Shown piece after piece: positions 19,201-30,627 of a stretch of 64,000 nucleotides of DNA. Position 1 is the stretch's first letter. Each line of letters begins with the position of its first letter. Source of the DNA: JAGVSR01 sp963786675 (GTDB taxonomy: Bacteria > Pseudomonadota > Alphaproteobacteria > Rhizobiales > Hyphomicrobiaceae); assembly GCA_963786675.1 (NCBI GenBank), contig CAWAZY010000003.1:930001-994000 (forward strand). The letters are read 5' to 3'. The notes below the pieces were generated by a model. That model was not told the origin of the DNA. It did not search any database and saw only the letters and a list, made by a program, of their open reading frames with translations. Made by a program: the position numbers and the translations under genes.

Positions 19201-19632
19201 TCACTCATTCCCCGGCGCGGACACCATGGCGATAAACTCAGCCTCGGTCAGCTTTCGGGTCGGGTTGGCGAATTCGTAGGCGGCAGGCTTGCAGTCGATG
19301 AATATTTCCGTCGTCAGCGCGAGCCCGTCCAGATCATCTATCGTACCAGCACTCACACCGAAATAGCCGAACGCTGGCGCGCTGTAGAAGAGGTGCGTCC
19401 CGCAGTCTTTGCAGAAGCGGCGTTCACCCCACTCTGACGACTTGTATATGGCGACATGATCACTTCCCTTCACGGCGGCAACGCCCGCCGCTTTCACCGA
19501 CAATCCCGGCCCGCCGGACCAACGCCGGCACATCCCGCAATGGCACGCGTCGATTTCTAGCTCAGCCGGCATGAAAGTGTAGGTGACCTTGCCGCACAGG
19601 CACCGTCCGCTTCGCTCTGCATGTTCGGACAT
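19201..19632 (-). CDS. GFA family (glutathione-dependent formaldehyde-activating-like) protein
   Basis: A 143-residue protein of the GFA fold, which carries zinc on cysteine pairs. These are visible as CLCGKV, CHCGMC and CKDCGTHLF. True S-(hydroxymethyl)glutathione synthase activity is known for only a few members, so the substrate is open. It lies five bases upstream of the nuoD start and is presumably co-transcribed, although nothing links its chemistry to complex I. Confidence 0.88.
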   Translation of the reverse strand: MSEHAERSGRCLCGKVTYTFMPAELEIDACHCGMCRRWSGGPGLSVKAAGVAAVKGSDHVAIYKSSEWGERRFCKDCGTHLFYSAPAFGYFGVSAGTIDDLDGLALTTEIFIDCKPAAYEFANPTRKLTEAEFIAMVSAPGNE

Positions 19633-19668
19633 TGGCTGTCTCCTTATCAGGCCCTGGACCGCGCGGTC

Positions 19669-20124
19669 TCAAGTCCCCTTCCCCACGCCGCCGATTTCGC
19701 CCACGCGCGCCCGCTTGGCTTTTTCGTTGACCTTGGAGACGAACCGCTCCCATGGGACGATCATTCGCTCGTGACGGCCTTCGCCGATCTTCTCCAAACC
19801 GTCATGGGCGAACACCGTGAAGGCTACGCGGCGGCCTTGAATGCCGGTACACTCCGCGTCGACCGTGACAACCTGCCCCGGCACCGTTGCCGCGATGTGC
19901 GACACATCGATATGGATGCCAAGACTTCCCTCGCCCGGATTGAGATGCGGCTCCAGCACCTTGATGCACGCCCACTCCATCAACCCGACCATGAAACCGG
20001 TCGCAAAGACCGTCGGCATGAGTTGGAAGTCATGGGCTTCCGGATAAAGGTACGGCACCGTCTTGTTCGCCGGCACCTTGTACTCCAGCCGGGCTTTGTC
20101 ACCCGGCTTCAGCGTGTCTTTCAT
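19669..20124 (-). CDS. hotdog-fold thioesterase family protein
   Basis: A 151-residue protein resembling the FlK (fluoroacetyl-CoA thioesterase)-like hotdog family. Typical pieces are an early PEAHDFQLMPTVFATGFMVG, then the central helix with LMEWACIKVL, then GIHIDVSHIAATVPGQVV. These proteins usually hydrolyse acyl-CoA or detoxify small thioesters; the substrate here is unknown. The start overlaps the stop of the preceding small membrane-protein frame by one base. Confidence 0.82.
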   Translation of the reverse strand: MKDTLKPGDKARLEYKVPANKTVPYLYPEAHDFQLMPTVFATGFMVGLMEWACIKVLEPHLNPGEGSLGIHIDVSHIAATVPGQVVTVDAECTGIQGRRVAFTVFAHDGLEKIGEGRHERMIVPWERFVSKVNEKAKRARVGEIGGVGKGT

Positions 20125-20436
20125 CAGGGCGCCTCCACATCCTCAGCAATCCAGCGCGCGACCCGCAAAAGCCCGACCGCTGTCGCACCCGCCGCCACGC
20201 ACCCCGTCAGGAAACCGAAACTGGACACACCAGCCGACCGGCCGATGACGGAATAGATCACCTCGCCAGCCGCGGCGATTGCCACGATCCCGACCAGGGT
20301 CACCCAGAACGGCCACCTGTTGCGCCGCGACGGTCCAGCCGAGAATGAACCCAGCGATCGCACGCGGCCAGTCGAGAATGACGGCAGCCATGACGATCAG
20401 CGCGACCAGGACCTTGGCGACGAGCGTGTTGTCCAT
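20124..20436 (-). pseudogene. small membrane protein, frame broken by one extra base (probably a sequence error)
   Basis: Two frames together make one plausible protein of about 103 residues with three membrane helices. The first half reads MDNTLVAKVLVALIVMAAVI...GWTVAAQQ from 20436. The second half reads WPFWVTLVGIVAIAAAGEVIYS...DVEAP and ends at 20124. In the reading sense the junction is CAACAGGTGGCC; deleting one G joins the halves as AQQWPFWVTL. The alternative is two separate short genes. Family not recognised. It is coupled to the thioesterase gene by a one-base overlap. Confidence 0.6.
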
Positions 20437-20458
20437 CGCTTTGCGGCTCCTGGCCGGT

Positions 20459-20914
20459 TCAGGTTCCAGTGTCCGTGCCGCTATCCGTGACCTCCGGCGC
20501 CGCCACTTCGCGGGCCTTACCTGTGGCGATCAAATCGACCGAAAAATTATAAAAGCCGACGATGGAGTCGCCCTCGGTATGTCCGTGAGCGAATTGCTTG
20601 GCGACTTTCGAAAACGGGAAACACCAGTCGCCATTCTCGAAGCGCACGCCGATTTCGTCGCGCTCGTGCACGTCCCAGGCGCCGCCGGCGGCCGCAATGA
20701 TGGCTTCTCCCAGGTAGCTGCCGAGGACCGACACCAACTGCGCCGCCTCGTCGCCGCCTGAAAATCGCTGACGCTGCCGTTCGATGTAGGCATCCACCCA
20801 AGCCACCGAATCCAGATCGTAACCGAATGCCGGTCCGGCCAGCGGGCCCAACTCGGCCAGCACCAAGGCCGCATTGCCGCGGATCATCGCGAGCCTCGGA
20901 TCGTCCTCGGTCAT
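20459..20914 (-). CDS. hypothetical protein between nuoC and nuoD
   Basis: A 151-residue soluble protein. A helical N-terminal half ends in VDAYIERQRQRF. The C-terminal half contains LVSVLGSYLGEAIIAAAGGAW, then RFENGDWCFPFSKVAKQFAHG, then an acidic tail. The pattern of GSYLGE, W and a late phenylalanine-rich segment resembles DUF3806-like small proteins, but I am not sure of the family. Its ATG overlaps the nuoC stop by one base (TAATG), so translation is coupled to nuoC. Confidence 0.7.
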   Translation of the reverse strand: MTEDDPRLAMIRGNAALVLAELGPLAGPAFGYDLDSVAWVDAYIERQRQRFSGGDEAAQLVSVLGSYLGEAIIAAAGGAWDVHERDEIGVRFENGDWCFPFSKVAKQFAHGHTEGDSIVGFYNFSVDLIATGKAREVAAPEVTDSGTDTGT

Positions 20915-21516
20915 TACCGCGATGCCTTTTCATCTCCCGGCAGAACCTCGGACATGCCTTCCCAGGGGCTCTCGAAATCGAAGTTCCGGAACTCCTGGGT
21001 GAGCTTCACAGGTTCATAGACGACGCGCTTCTTTTCATCGTCGTAACGCACTTCGACATACCCGGTGAGCGGAAAATCCTTGCGCAGCGGAAAGCCCTGG
21101 AAGCCGTAGTCCGTGAGCAGGCGGCGAAGGTCGGGATGTCCCGTAAACAGGATGCCGTACATGTCGTAGGCTTCGCGCTCGTACCAGTTGGCGGCCGCGA
21201 AAATATCCACCACGCTGGCAACCGGCGTCGCCTCGTCGGTTGTCAGCTTGAGGCGCATGCGCTGATTGAGACGCGGTGACAGCAGATGGTAGACGACGTC
21301 AAAGCGCTCACTGCGCTCGGGATAATCGACGCCGCAAATGTCCACCAGAACCTCGAACCGGCAGCGGCCATCGTCGCGCAGGACACGCAGGACCCGGGCC
21401 AGCTGTTCGCGGTCGACGGTGACCGTCAGTTCATCATAGGCGACATCAATTGCGCGCACGGCCGCCCCGAGTTTCACCTCGAGATAGTCGCCGAGTTCCT
21501 TTAGTGCTTCGCTCAT
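20914..21516 (-). CDS. nuoC: NADH-quinone oxidoreductase subunit C
   Basis: A 200-residue 30-kDa-type subunit of the complex I peripheral arm. The signature ANWYEREAYDMYGILFTGHP, followed by DYGFQGFPLRKDFPLTG, is intact. The ATG at 21516 starts SEALKELGDYLEVKLG. The longer open frame to 21708 would lie over the nuoB gene end and carries unrelated sequence. Confidence 0.97.
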   Translation of the reverse strand: MSEALKELGDYLEVKLGAAVRAIDVAYDELTVTVDREQLARVLRVLRDDGRCRFEVLVDICGVDYPERSERFDVVYHLLSPRLNQRMRLKLTTDEATPVASVVDIFAAANWYEREAYDMYGILFTGHPDLRRLLTDYGFQGFPLRKDFPLTGYVEVRYDDEKKRVVYEPVKLTQEFRNFDFESPWEGMSEVLPGDEKASR

Positions 21517-21568
21517 GCTGGCCTCGAATGCGCCTCGCGGCGCGGGGCTTGTGACGGCAGTATTGCGC

Positions 21569-22153
21569 TTAGCGCTCGATGGTACCGGTGCGGCGGATCT
21601 TCCGCTGAAGAAGCAGCACGCCGTAGACGAGCGCTTCGGCCGTCGGGGGGCAGCCCGGCACGTAAATATCGACAGGCACGATGCGATCGCAGCCGCGCAC
21701 CACCGCATAGGAATAGTGGTAGTAGCCGCCGCCGTTCGCGCACGACCCCATCGAGATCACATAGCGCGGCTCGGGCATCTGATCGTAGACCTTACGCAGC
21801 GCGGGGGCCATCTTGTTGGTCAGCGTCCCGGCGACGATCATCACGTCCGACTGGCGGGGCGATGCGCGCGGCGCAAACCCGAAGCGCTCCAGATCGTAGC
21901 GCGGCATCGACGCCTGCATCATTTCCACCGCGCAGCAGGCGAGACCGAACGTCATCCACATGAGCGAGCCGGTGCGCGCCCAGTTGATGAGGTCGTCCGT
22001 GGTCGTAACAAGGAAGCCCTTGTCCGCCAGCTCATTCGAGATGGCCGTGAACGACGGGTCGCCCGGTTTGATCACGCCAGGGCCGCCCAGACCTTCCTTG
22101 GCCGTATCGTAGGCAAGACGGTCGCGATAATCCGGGGGTACAATCAATCCCAT
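21569..22153 (-). CDS. nuoB: NADH-quinone oxidoreductase subunit B
   Basis: A subunit of about 194 residues carrying the terminal [4Fe-4S] cluster N2, which reduces quinone. Cluster ligands are seen in LACCAVEMM, GSCANGGG and VPGCPPTAEAL. The ATG at 22153 gives MGLIVPPDYRD; an ATG seven codons earlier (22174) is also possible. Either start lies inside the end of nuoA, by 10 or 31 bases. Confidence 0.96.
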   Translation of the reverse strand: MGLIVPPDYRDRLAYDTAKEGLGGPGVIKPGDPSFTAISNELADKGFLVTTTDDLINWARTGSLMWMTFGLACCAVEMMQASMPRYDLERFGFAPRASPRQSDVMIVAGTLTNKMAPALRKVYDQMPEPRYVISMGSCANGGGYYHYSYAVVRGCDRIVPVDIYVPGCPPTAEALVYGVLLLQRKIRRTGTIER

Positions 22154-22509
22154 TCGAGTGCTCCCTTGCGCCATTCGTAGATGAAGCCGACGGTAAGCAC
22201 GCCAAGGAACACCATCATGGACCAGAAACCGAATTCGCCCAAATCCTTGAACACGACGGCCCAGGGGAACAGGAAGGCGACTTCGAGATCGAAAATAATG
22301 AAGAGGATCGAGACGAGATAGAAGCGCACGTCAAATTTCATGCGCGCGTCATCGAACGCATTGAATCCGCATTCGTAGGCAGACACTTTTTCCGGGTCGG
22401 GATTGCGCACCGCGACCAGGAATGGCGCGATCATCAGAATGCCCATAAAGGCGAGCGACACGCCGATGAAGACGGCAAGGGGCAGATAGTCGGTGAGGAG
22501 TTGATCCAC
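22144..22509 (-). CDS. nuoA: NADH-quinone oxidoreductase subunit A
   Basis: A 121-residue membrane subunit with three helices, first gene of the complex I cluster. The loop KVSAYECGFNAFDDARMKFDVRFYLVS holds the Cys that changes exposure between the active and resting enzyme in related complexes. The end YEWRKGALEWD is typical. The promoter should lie between 22510 and the tRNA region, but I could not assign boxes. Confidence 0.97.
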   Translation of the reverse strand: MDQLLTDYLPLAVFIGVSLAFMGILMIAPFLVAVRNPDPEKVSAYECGFNAFDDARMKFDVRFYLVSILFIIFDLEVAFLFPWAVVFKDLGEFGFWSMMVFLGVLTVGFIYEWRKGALEWD

Positions 22510-22670
22510 CGGGGTCTCCTGGGGCTAGGAGCGGCCAGCCGATCGGGCCCGCACCGCACACGCAAGACCCTGTTAACGCAGCCCCATGCGCCGCGCAACC
22601 GGACCAGTTGTCTTGCTTTCGTCCTATCCCGGGGTTGAACCGTGTGAAGACGGGCCTCTCGCCTGAGAGA

Positions 22671-22820
22671 GTTTGCCTCACGCGCGCTGTTCCCGCTGCC
22701 TTACGGCAGCAGGGCGCGCTCCGGCGGGGCGGCCTGTTCGGCCGGGCTCGCCTTGCGAGCCAGGTGCCAAGGGCGCCGCCTCGGAGAAGTCCCGAGCGAA
22801 GCGTGGAACAGTTGTCGCGA
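22671..22820. repeat. diverged copy of tRNA-linked palindromic repeat
   Basis: Positions 22671-22768 match 25192-25290 over about 98 bases, with scattered changes. Both begin with a GTTT...GCCTCACGCGCGCT block. In both, a central hairpin is kept although its sequence differs: GCTGCC/GGCAGC here, CCCTCTGCC/GGCAGAGGG in the other copy. The left boundary word is CTCACG (22677-22682); the right boundary CGTGAG is degraded to CGCGAG near 22816. Between nuoA and tRNA-Asp. Confidence 0.7.
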
Positions 22821-22830
22821 GAAAAACAAC

Positions 22831-22922
22831 GGCCCGAAGGGCCCGGGAGCAAAGCGACCCGCCGCAAGCGGCGCCCCCTCGGAGACATCCCGAGCAAAGC
22901 GAGGATCAGATGCCGTGAGAGG
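22831..22922. repeat. 92-nt repeat, copy 1
   Basis: A 92-base unit starting GGCCCGAAGGGCCCGGGAG and ending GCCGTGAGAGG. It is repeated at 22929-23020 with only two differences, both C/T. It contains the hairpins CGAAGGGCCCG, GCCGC-AA-GCGGC and CTCGG...CCGAG. The shared core (CCCCTCGGAG to CGTGAGAG) is also present near 25110 and 25316. Related to tRNA, because the copies lie directly 3' of the tRNA-Asp and tRNA-Val genes. Confidence 0.85.
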
Positions 22923-22928
22923 ACCCCC

Positions 22929-23020
22929 GGCCCGAAGGGCCCGGGAGCAAAGCGACCCGCCGCAAGCGGCGCCCCCTCGGAGATATCCCGAGCAAAGCGA
23001 GGATCAGATGTCGTGAGAGG
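22929..23020. repeat. 92-nt repeat, copy 2, adjoining tRNA-Asp
   Basis: Second copy of the 92-base unit, six bases after copy 1 and five bases from the CCA end of tRNA-Asp. In the tRNA sense strand it would be the first part of the 3' trailer. The inner inverted repeat here is GATATC...GATGTC, which pairs only with a G-U wobble, whereas the 25316 copy has the perfect GGCATC...GATGCC. Confidence 0.85.
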
Positions 23021-23025
23021 AAAAA

Positions 23026-23102
23026 TGGCGCGAGAGACGGGACTTGAACCCGCGGCCTCCGCCGTGACAGGGCGGCGCTCTAACCAACTGAGCTACTCCC
23101 GC
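23026..23102 (-). tRNA. tRNA-Asp (GTC)
   Basis: A 77-nt cloverleaf on the minus strand. The acceptor stem is GCGGGAG/CTCTCGC with one G-U pair, the D-arm is AGCTCAGTTGGTTAGAGC, the anticodon loop CTGTCAC has anticodon GTC, and the T-arm contains GGGTTCAAGTCCC. The CCA end is encoded (TGG at 23026-23028 on the plus strand). Confidence 0.97.
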
Positions 23103-23319
23103 AAACCGGTAGTTCGCGCGGCACTCGAAAGCGCCGCGGAGTCACGAGCGATCGGATACGGGTTCGCCCGGGGGAAGTCAAGCGGAGTTGCCGGACTTGC
23201 ACCCGGCCGCGACACCCCATCCCGGAGCCATGGCCCCCGGCGTGGACGGCGCTCATTCTCGCTTAAACCCTTGAGTTTAGACTTACCCCCTTTCGGTGGT
23301 CAGGGGACCGGGGCCCATC

Positions 23320-24426
23320 ATGCGGTCGAGTTCGGGGTTGTATGTCAGTAGGCTGGATCACGTCCGCGCGCTTGCGGCGTTCCTGGTCTATTGCTGGCAT
23401 TTCGTGCACGTGCACGTCCCCTTCGATACTGTCCCACACTTCCCTCCATTTTCACTGTTTGAGGAGGGGCATATCGGCGTCGCCCTGTTCATGACGCTGT
23501 CGGGCTACCTGTTCGCCAAGATCATCGACGGAAGGCCCTTGGACTTGCGGCGCTTTTATACCAATCGCGTCCTGCGGCTGGCGCCTTTGCTGATCGTCGT
23601 TCTCGCCTACTGGGCCTTACGCGGGCATCTGACTGCGACGGCATTCCTGCAGGGGTTCCTGCTACCGACGTGGAGCGGCGGGGCGTGGTCCGTGGCCGTC
23701 GAGTTGCACTTCTACGCCGTCTTTCCCTTGATCCTCTGGCTGCAGCGCGGCCATCGCATCGGCGCCCTCTTGGCGATTTTTGCTTTTTCGCTCGGGATCC
23801 GCGCGGCCGTGTGGGCGACGACGGGGACGGTGCAAGCTTTCAGCTATTGGACACTCGGCGGCGCGATCGATCTGTTCGCCGCCGGCATGCTCTGGCACGA
23901 ACTTGCCAAACGGCCGGCGGTGCGCGACCACGCCGCCCTCGTACTCAGTGTCTCGGTCGTTGCGCTCATCGCTGCCTGGCATGCGTTCAATGCCGCCGGC
24001 GGCTTCTACGGTCTGGGCGGCAGCCCCTCGCCATCGCCCCTGTGGATCGTGCTCCCGACGCTGCAGGGCCTAGCCTTCGGCGCGCTGATCGTGGGCTACG
24101 AGTATGGCCGGTTCACGCTGCCGCGCATCATCGACCACACACTCGCCAAGACCGGAGAAGTTTCCTACTCGATCTATTTGCTGCACTTCATCGTCTATCC
24201 GACGTTCGTCAAGCAGCTGGCCGCGGCGGGCTTCGACATGGCGTCGTTCGGCGTCGCTCTTGCGCTGGCCGCCGCAACCTTCCCGCTCGTCGTCGGGCTG
24301 GCGATGCTGTCCTATCGCTTCATCGAGCAGCCCTTCCTCAAGCTGCGCGGCACCTACGACAAACCAACAGCATCCTCTGCGGCCTGGGGCACAAGCCCGG
24401 CGCGCGCCCTCACAACCCAAGGCTAA
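23320..24426 (+). CDS. acyltransferase 3 family membrane protein
   Basis: A 368-residue integral membrane protein with about ten helices. It is related to the acyltransferase-3 family, which O-acylates surface sugars. The family start RLDHVRALAAFLVYCWHF has the active-site-type His, followed by HIGVALFMTLSGYLFAKI. Later come SWSVAVELHFYAVFPLI-like and YSIYLLHFIV segments. The ATG at 23320 follows a GGGGACCGGGG stretch; an ATG at 23296 is also open. It is transcribed away from tRNA-Asp. The acyl donor and target are not predictable. Confidence 0.9.
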   Translation: MRSSSGLYVSRLDHVRALAAFLVYCWHFVHVHVPFDTVPHFPPFSLFEEGHIGVALFMTLSGYLFAKIIDGRPLDLRRFYTNRVLRLAPLLIVVLAYWALRGHLTATAFLQGFLLPTWSGGAWSVAVELHFYAVFPLILWLQRGHRIGALLAIFAFSLGIRAAVWATTGTVQAFSYWTLGGAIDLFAAGMLWHELAKRPAVRDHAALVLSVSVVALIAAWHAFNAAGGFYGLGGSPSPSPLWIVLPTLQGLAFGALIVGYEYGRFTLPRIIDHTLAKTGEVSYSIYLLHFIVYPTFVKQLAAAGFDMASFGVALALAAATFPLVVGLAMLSYRFIEQPFLKLRGTYDKPTASSAAWGTSPARALTTQG

Positions 24427-24450
24427 GGTCACGCGTCTGCGGAGAAGCGG

Positions 24451-24960
24451 TCAGCCCACGCGGCGCATGAAGTCGCGCTTGCCGATTTCCAGACCGTTGT
24501 GGCGCAGGATGCCGTAGGCCGTGGCGCAGTGGAAATAGAAATTCGGCAGCGCAAAGTGCAGCAGATACTCCTGGCCTGAGAACGTCATCTCGTTCGGTCC
24601 AACCTTGATGGTGAGCGGGCGCGCGTCTGAGCGCTCCATTTGGTCCGGCGTCACGGCGGCAAGCACCGCCAGCGTGCGGGCGATGCGGCCCTTCAGATCA
24701 TCGAAGGAGGCTTCCCCATCGGTCTCCGCGGGAAGTTCGACGTTGGCCAACCGCTGCACGGTGAGCGCGGCGAACTTGCAGCTCTCCTGCACCTGGCGCG
24801 TGAAGTTGAACATGTCCGGATAGAGCCGCGCCGTCAGCAAGGTCTCCGGCGCGATCTTCTTCGCGGCCGCATAGGTCACGGCCTTGTCGAGAATGCCGTC
24901 CAGTGCGTGCAGATGCTTCTGAAAGGACGGAACGGCGATCGCATACATCGAAACAGACAT
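24451..24960 (-). CDS. DUF1993 family protein
   Basis: A 169-residue protein of the DUF1993 (DinB-like four-helix) family. Characteristic pieces are an early FQKHLHALDGILDKA, then LYPDMFNFTRQVQESCKFAA, then LPNFYFHCATAYGILRHNG near the C-terminus. The ATG at 24960 follows a CGGAG ribosome-binding site. Its biological role is unknown. It converges with the acyltransferase gene, 24 bases between the stops. Confidence 0.9.
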   Translation of the reverse strand: MSVSMYAIAVPSFQKHLHALDGILDKAVTYAAAKKIAPETLLTARLYPDMFNFTRQVQESCKFAALTVQRLANVELPAETDGEASFDDLKGRIARTLAVLAAVTPDQMERSDARPLTIKVGPNEMTFSGQEYLLHFALPNFYFHCATAYGILRHNGLEIGKRDFMRRVG

Positions 24961-25079
24961 GGGGTTCTCCGGAGTGCGGCAACCGCGCATCGGTTGCCGA
25001 CGACCGGTTTACCCGCCCCGCCACCGCTTCGCCAGTCACACGATGCCGTGAGTGAAAATTAGAGGCCCGAAGGGCCAAG

Positions 25080-25190
25080 GCGCCAAGGGCGCCCGCGGCA
25101 AGCCGCGCCCCCTCGGAGGCATCCCGAGCAGCGCGAGGATCAGATGCCGTGAGAGAAACATGGTGGGAGGTGAGGGGATCGAACCCCCGA
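25080..25190. repeat. 111-nt direct repeat, left copy, ending in a tRNA-Val fragment
   Basis: Positions 25080-25190 repeat at 25286-25396 (offset 206) with about three changes. The unit runs from GCGCCAAGGGCGCCCGCGG through the CTCGG...CCGAG and GATGCCGTGAGAG core into the 3' end of tRNA-Val. In the right copy the tRNA is complete; in the left copy it stops after 30 bases. Confidence 0.9.
25161..25190 (-). pseudogene. 3' fragment of tRNA-Val (T-arm, acceptor strand and CCA)
   Basis: Thirty bases identical to the 3' end of the complete tRNA-Val at 25367-25396, including the encoded CCA, the acceptor strand ACCTCCCA and the T-arm GGGGGTTCGATCCCC. The anticodon arm, D-arm and 5' acceptor strand are absent. 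Such fragments usually mark integration sites or segmental duplications at tRNA genes. Here the flanking repeat is duplicated with it. Confidence 0.9.
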
Positions 25191-25191
25191 A

Positions 25192-25359
25192 GTTTCTGCC
25201 TCACGCGCGCTGGTCCCTCTGCCATGGGCAGAGGGGCGCGCTCCGGCGGGGCGGCCTCTTCGGCCGGGCTCGTCTTGCGAGCCGGGCGCCAAGGGCGCCC
25301 GCGGCAAGCCGCGCCCCCTCGGAGGCATCCCGAGCAAAGCGAGGATCAGATGCCGTGAG
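25192..25359. repeat. tRNA-linked palindromic repeat bounded by CTCACG/CGTGAG
   Basis: About 160 bases from CTCACG (25200-25205) to CGTGAG (25354-25359). It holds the hairpin CCCTCTGCC-AT-GGCAGAGGG, then a GC-rich segment shared with 22671-22768, then the core shared with 22831-23020. It ends seven bases before the CCA of tRNA-Val. No reading frame is conserved between copies, so it is not a gene. Confidence 0.8.
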
Positions 25360-25366
25360 AGAAAGA

Positions 25367-25441
<75 letters not shown>

Positions 25442-25509
25442 GGACGTTTCCGGGTAACTGATAGGGCCCACAGGGCCCGGGAGCAAGGCGACCCGGCGCA
25501 ATCGCCGCC

Positions 25510-25558
25510 CTCACGGAGCGCACATGATCGCTTCAGCGATCTGATCAGCGCGCGTGAG
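25510..25558. repeat. 49-nt nested palindrome, copy 1
   Basis: Bounded by CTCACG and CGTGAG, with inner GCGC/GCGC and GATCGC/GCGATC stems. A second copy at 25648-25694 keeps the stems while the loops differ (TTCA here, GCAA there). Preceded by a shared CGCCGCC. It uses the same boundary words as the larger tRNA-linked repeat. Confidence 0.8.
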
Positions 25559-25647
25559 TGAATAATTCCGGCTGACTTCCCGGACAGGCCCGGACCATTT
25601 GGCGCCTGCAAGTCCGGCGTGCAACGCGCCTCGTCGCAGGCGCCGCC

Positions 25648-25694
25648 CTCACGACGCGCACCTGATCGCGCAAGCGATCAAGTCAGCGCGTGAG
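25648..25694. repeat. 47-nt nested palindrome, copy 2, just downstream of hupB
   Basis: Second copy of the CTCACG...CGTGAG palindrome, ten bases past the hupB stop on the minus strand. There it could fold as a terminator-like or mRNA-protecting hairpin (TTGATCGC/GCGATCA inner stem). There is no U-run. Confidence 0.8.
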
Positions 25695-25704
25695 AGGCTG
25701 GACC

Positions 25705-25977
25705 TTAATTCAGCGCGTCCTTCAGGCCCTTGGCGGGCGTGAACTTGGCGACACGCGAGGCAGGGATCTTGATCGTGGCGCCCGTCGCGGGATTCCGGCC
25801 TTCGCGGGCCTTGCGCGCGGCCACCTTGAACGTGCCGAAGTCAGGCAAGCGAACTTCCGCGCCGTCCTTCAAAGTACTGCGGATGTGTCCGAGCACGGCA
25901 TCCACGACCGTCGTCGCCTTTTCCTTGGTCATCTCGCAATCGCGAGCGACGGCGTCGATCAAATCCTTCTTGCTCAT
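25705..25977 (-). CDS. hupB: HU family DNA-binding protein
   Basis: A 90-residue nucleoid protein. The start MSKKDLIDAVA, the helix KEKATTVVDAVLGHI, the saddle strand LPDFGTFKVAARKAREGRNPATG and the C-terminal KFTPAKGLKDALN are all typical HU. It binds and bends DNA without strong sequence preference. The arm residues RNPATG, which insert into the minor groove, are intact. Immediately downstream of lon, the conserved position in alphaproteobacteria. Confidence 0.97.
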   Translation of the reverse strand: MSKKDLIDAVARDCEMTKEKATTVVDAVLGHIRSTLKDGAEVRLPDFGTFKVAARKAREGRNPATGATIKIPASRVAKFTPAKGLKDALN

Positions 25978-26186
25978 TGCTCTTATCCTTCGGTTGTTAT
26001 CGATGGGGCAAGTTTATTGGGAGTGCGAATGCGACGGGCGATCTAATACGATCAGCCTCGAAAGCCGCGGGTGGCGTGGCCGCAGAAAGCGCGTAAAAGG
26101 CGGGAGCGTCAAGCCCAAAAACCGCTATTTTCGGCGTAAAATGGGGGTTGAACGCGAACATTTCGCGGGGCAGACGATCGGAACAA

Positions 26187-26226
26187 TGCAAAGGCCCCGC
26201 AGCGAATTCGCCGCAGGGCCTCTTTT
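26187..26226 (-). terminator. rho-independent terminator of lon
   Basis: On the minus strand GGCCCTGCGGCG-AATT-CGCTGCGGGGCC forms a 12-bp stem with two G-U pairs, followed by a short TTTGC. It lies about 37 bases past the lon stop. The plus strand ends in TCTTTTC, so it may act both ways. Confidence 0.75.
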
Positions 26227-26262
26227 CGTTCCGCGTGCCCAGTGGAGGCGAACGCAGTAAGC

Positions 26263-28686
<2,424 letters not shown>

Positions 28687-28988
28687 GGCTCACCTTCTTA
28701 TGCGCGGCTCACACGTGGCGTCCGCGCCTACTTTCGTTTGCGCTCCAGGCTCATCATCCTGGTCCGTCTGGTTGTCCCCTTTGAGGCGGATCGCCAGCCG
28801 ACCATGAAACTGAAGCCCGGGCTTCTCCACCAGTCTCCCACGGCGCGGCAGGAATTGCCACGACCGTGCGAGTCATCCGGGGCCCGGAGTGAACATTTGG
28901 GGATCGCCGGCGCAGGATCAAGGTGCAGTTCCGCACCCAGGTGCAGTTGTACACCGGTCTCGCACCGCAGACGGGTTCAGCCCAGCCG
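28687..28988. other. intergenic region between clpX and lon
   Basis: About 300 bases that must contain the lon promoter. The only structure seen is a pair of identical ten-base words, AGGTGCAGTT at 28921-28930 and 28939-28948, with a period of 18. They are arranged so that GGTGC/GCACC half-palindromes also occur. No gene, and no terminator with a U-run for clpX. Confidence 0.4.
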
Positions 28989-30242
<1,254 letters not shown>

Positions 30243-30627
30243 TGCGTCTCTCGCACCCGTATGCCGGGAGTGGGGCCATTGGACCGGCGTAAGCCCAGCT
30301 GGCGTTGGAGGGGAGGCCGGGGACACGTGCCTCTAGAACCGGAATCTCACTGCACGATCAGACACGCTAACGCCCGGCAGATCAAGAATGGATTAACACA
30401 AGGCCAGGGGCGCCCCGAGCGCAAGCGTCCCGATTACCACAGAGTTACCGCGCCGTCGCGTTGGCGGAACGATCCGTGATCAACCGGACCCGGAGTTTGG
30501 CCTCAAACCGTGACCATTCCAAGCCCGAATGGGCTTCATTTGAGGGCAGACGTTCATCTTTTGCCCCTGCTCCGTACCCTCGGGGCGGAACATAATCCGC
30601 CCCGGGTACCTGTTCGCAGCGGCGGTA
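30243..30627. other. intergenic region between clpP and clpX
   Basis: A 385-base gap between two same-strand genes. It holds a strong hairpin just after clpP (30574-30608) and a small AAGCCC-GAAT-GGGCTT hairpin at 30521-30536. The rest should carry the clpX promoter, which I could not place. No open frame looks coding. Confidence 0.5.
30574..30608 (-). terminator. strong hairpin downstream of clpP
   Basis: CGGGGCGGA-ACATAA-TCCGCCCCG is a perfect nine-base stem, extended by GTACCC/GGTAC with one bulge. It lies 20 bases past the clpP stop. There is no U-run after it on the minus strand, so it could instead be an mRNA-stabilising structure or a rho-assisted terminator. Confidence 0.5.

Noticed and set aside
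17990..19279. A 429-codon plus-strand frame opposite nuoD
   Set aside because: Antisense shadow of nuoD; no motif and reversed codon-position bias.
22831..23020. Possible CRISPR array (two near-identical 92-nt units)
   Set aside because: Only two copies, six bases apart, too long for CRISPR repeats, no spacers of normal size and no cas genes.
22608..23351. An open frame across the repeats and tRNA-Asp, with ETGLEPAASAV-type words
   Set aside because: This is tRNA and repeat sequence read as protein. The apparent conservation between repeat copies comes from DNA or RNA structure, since the frame is not kept.
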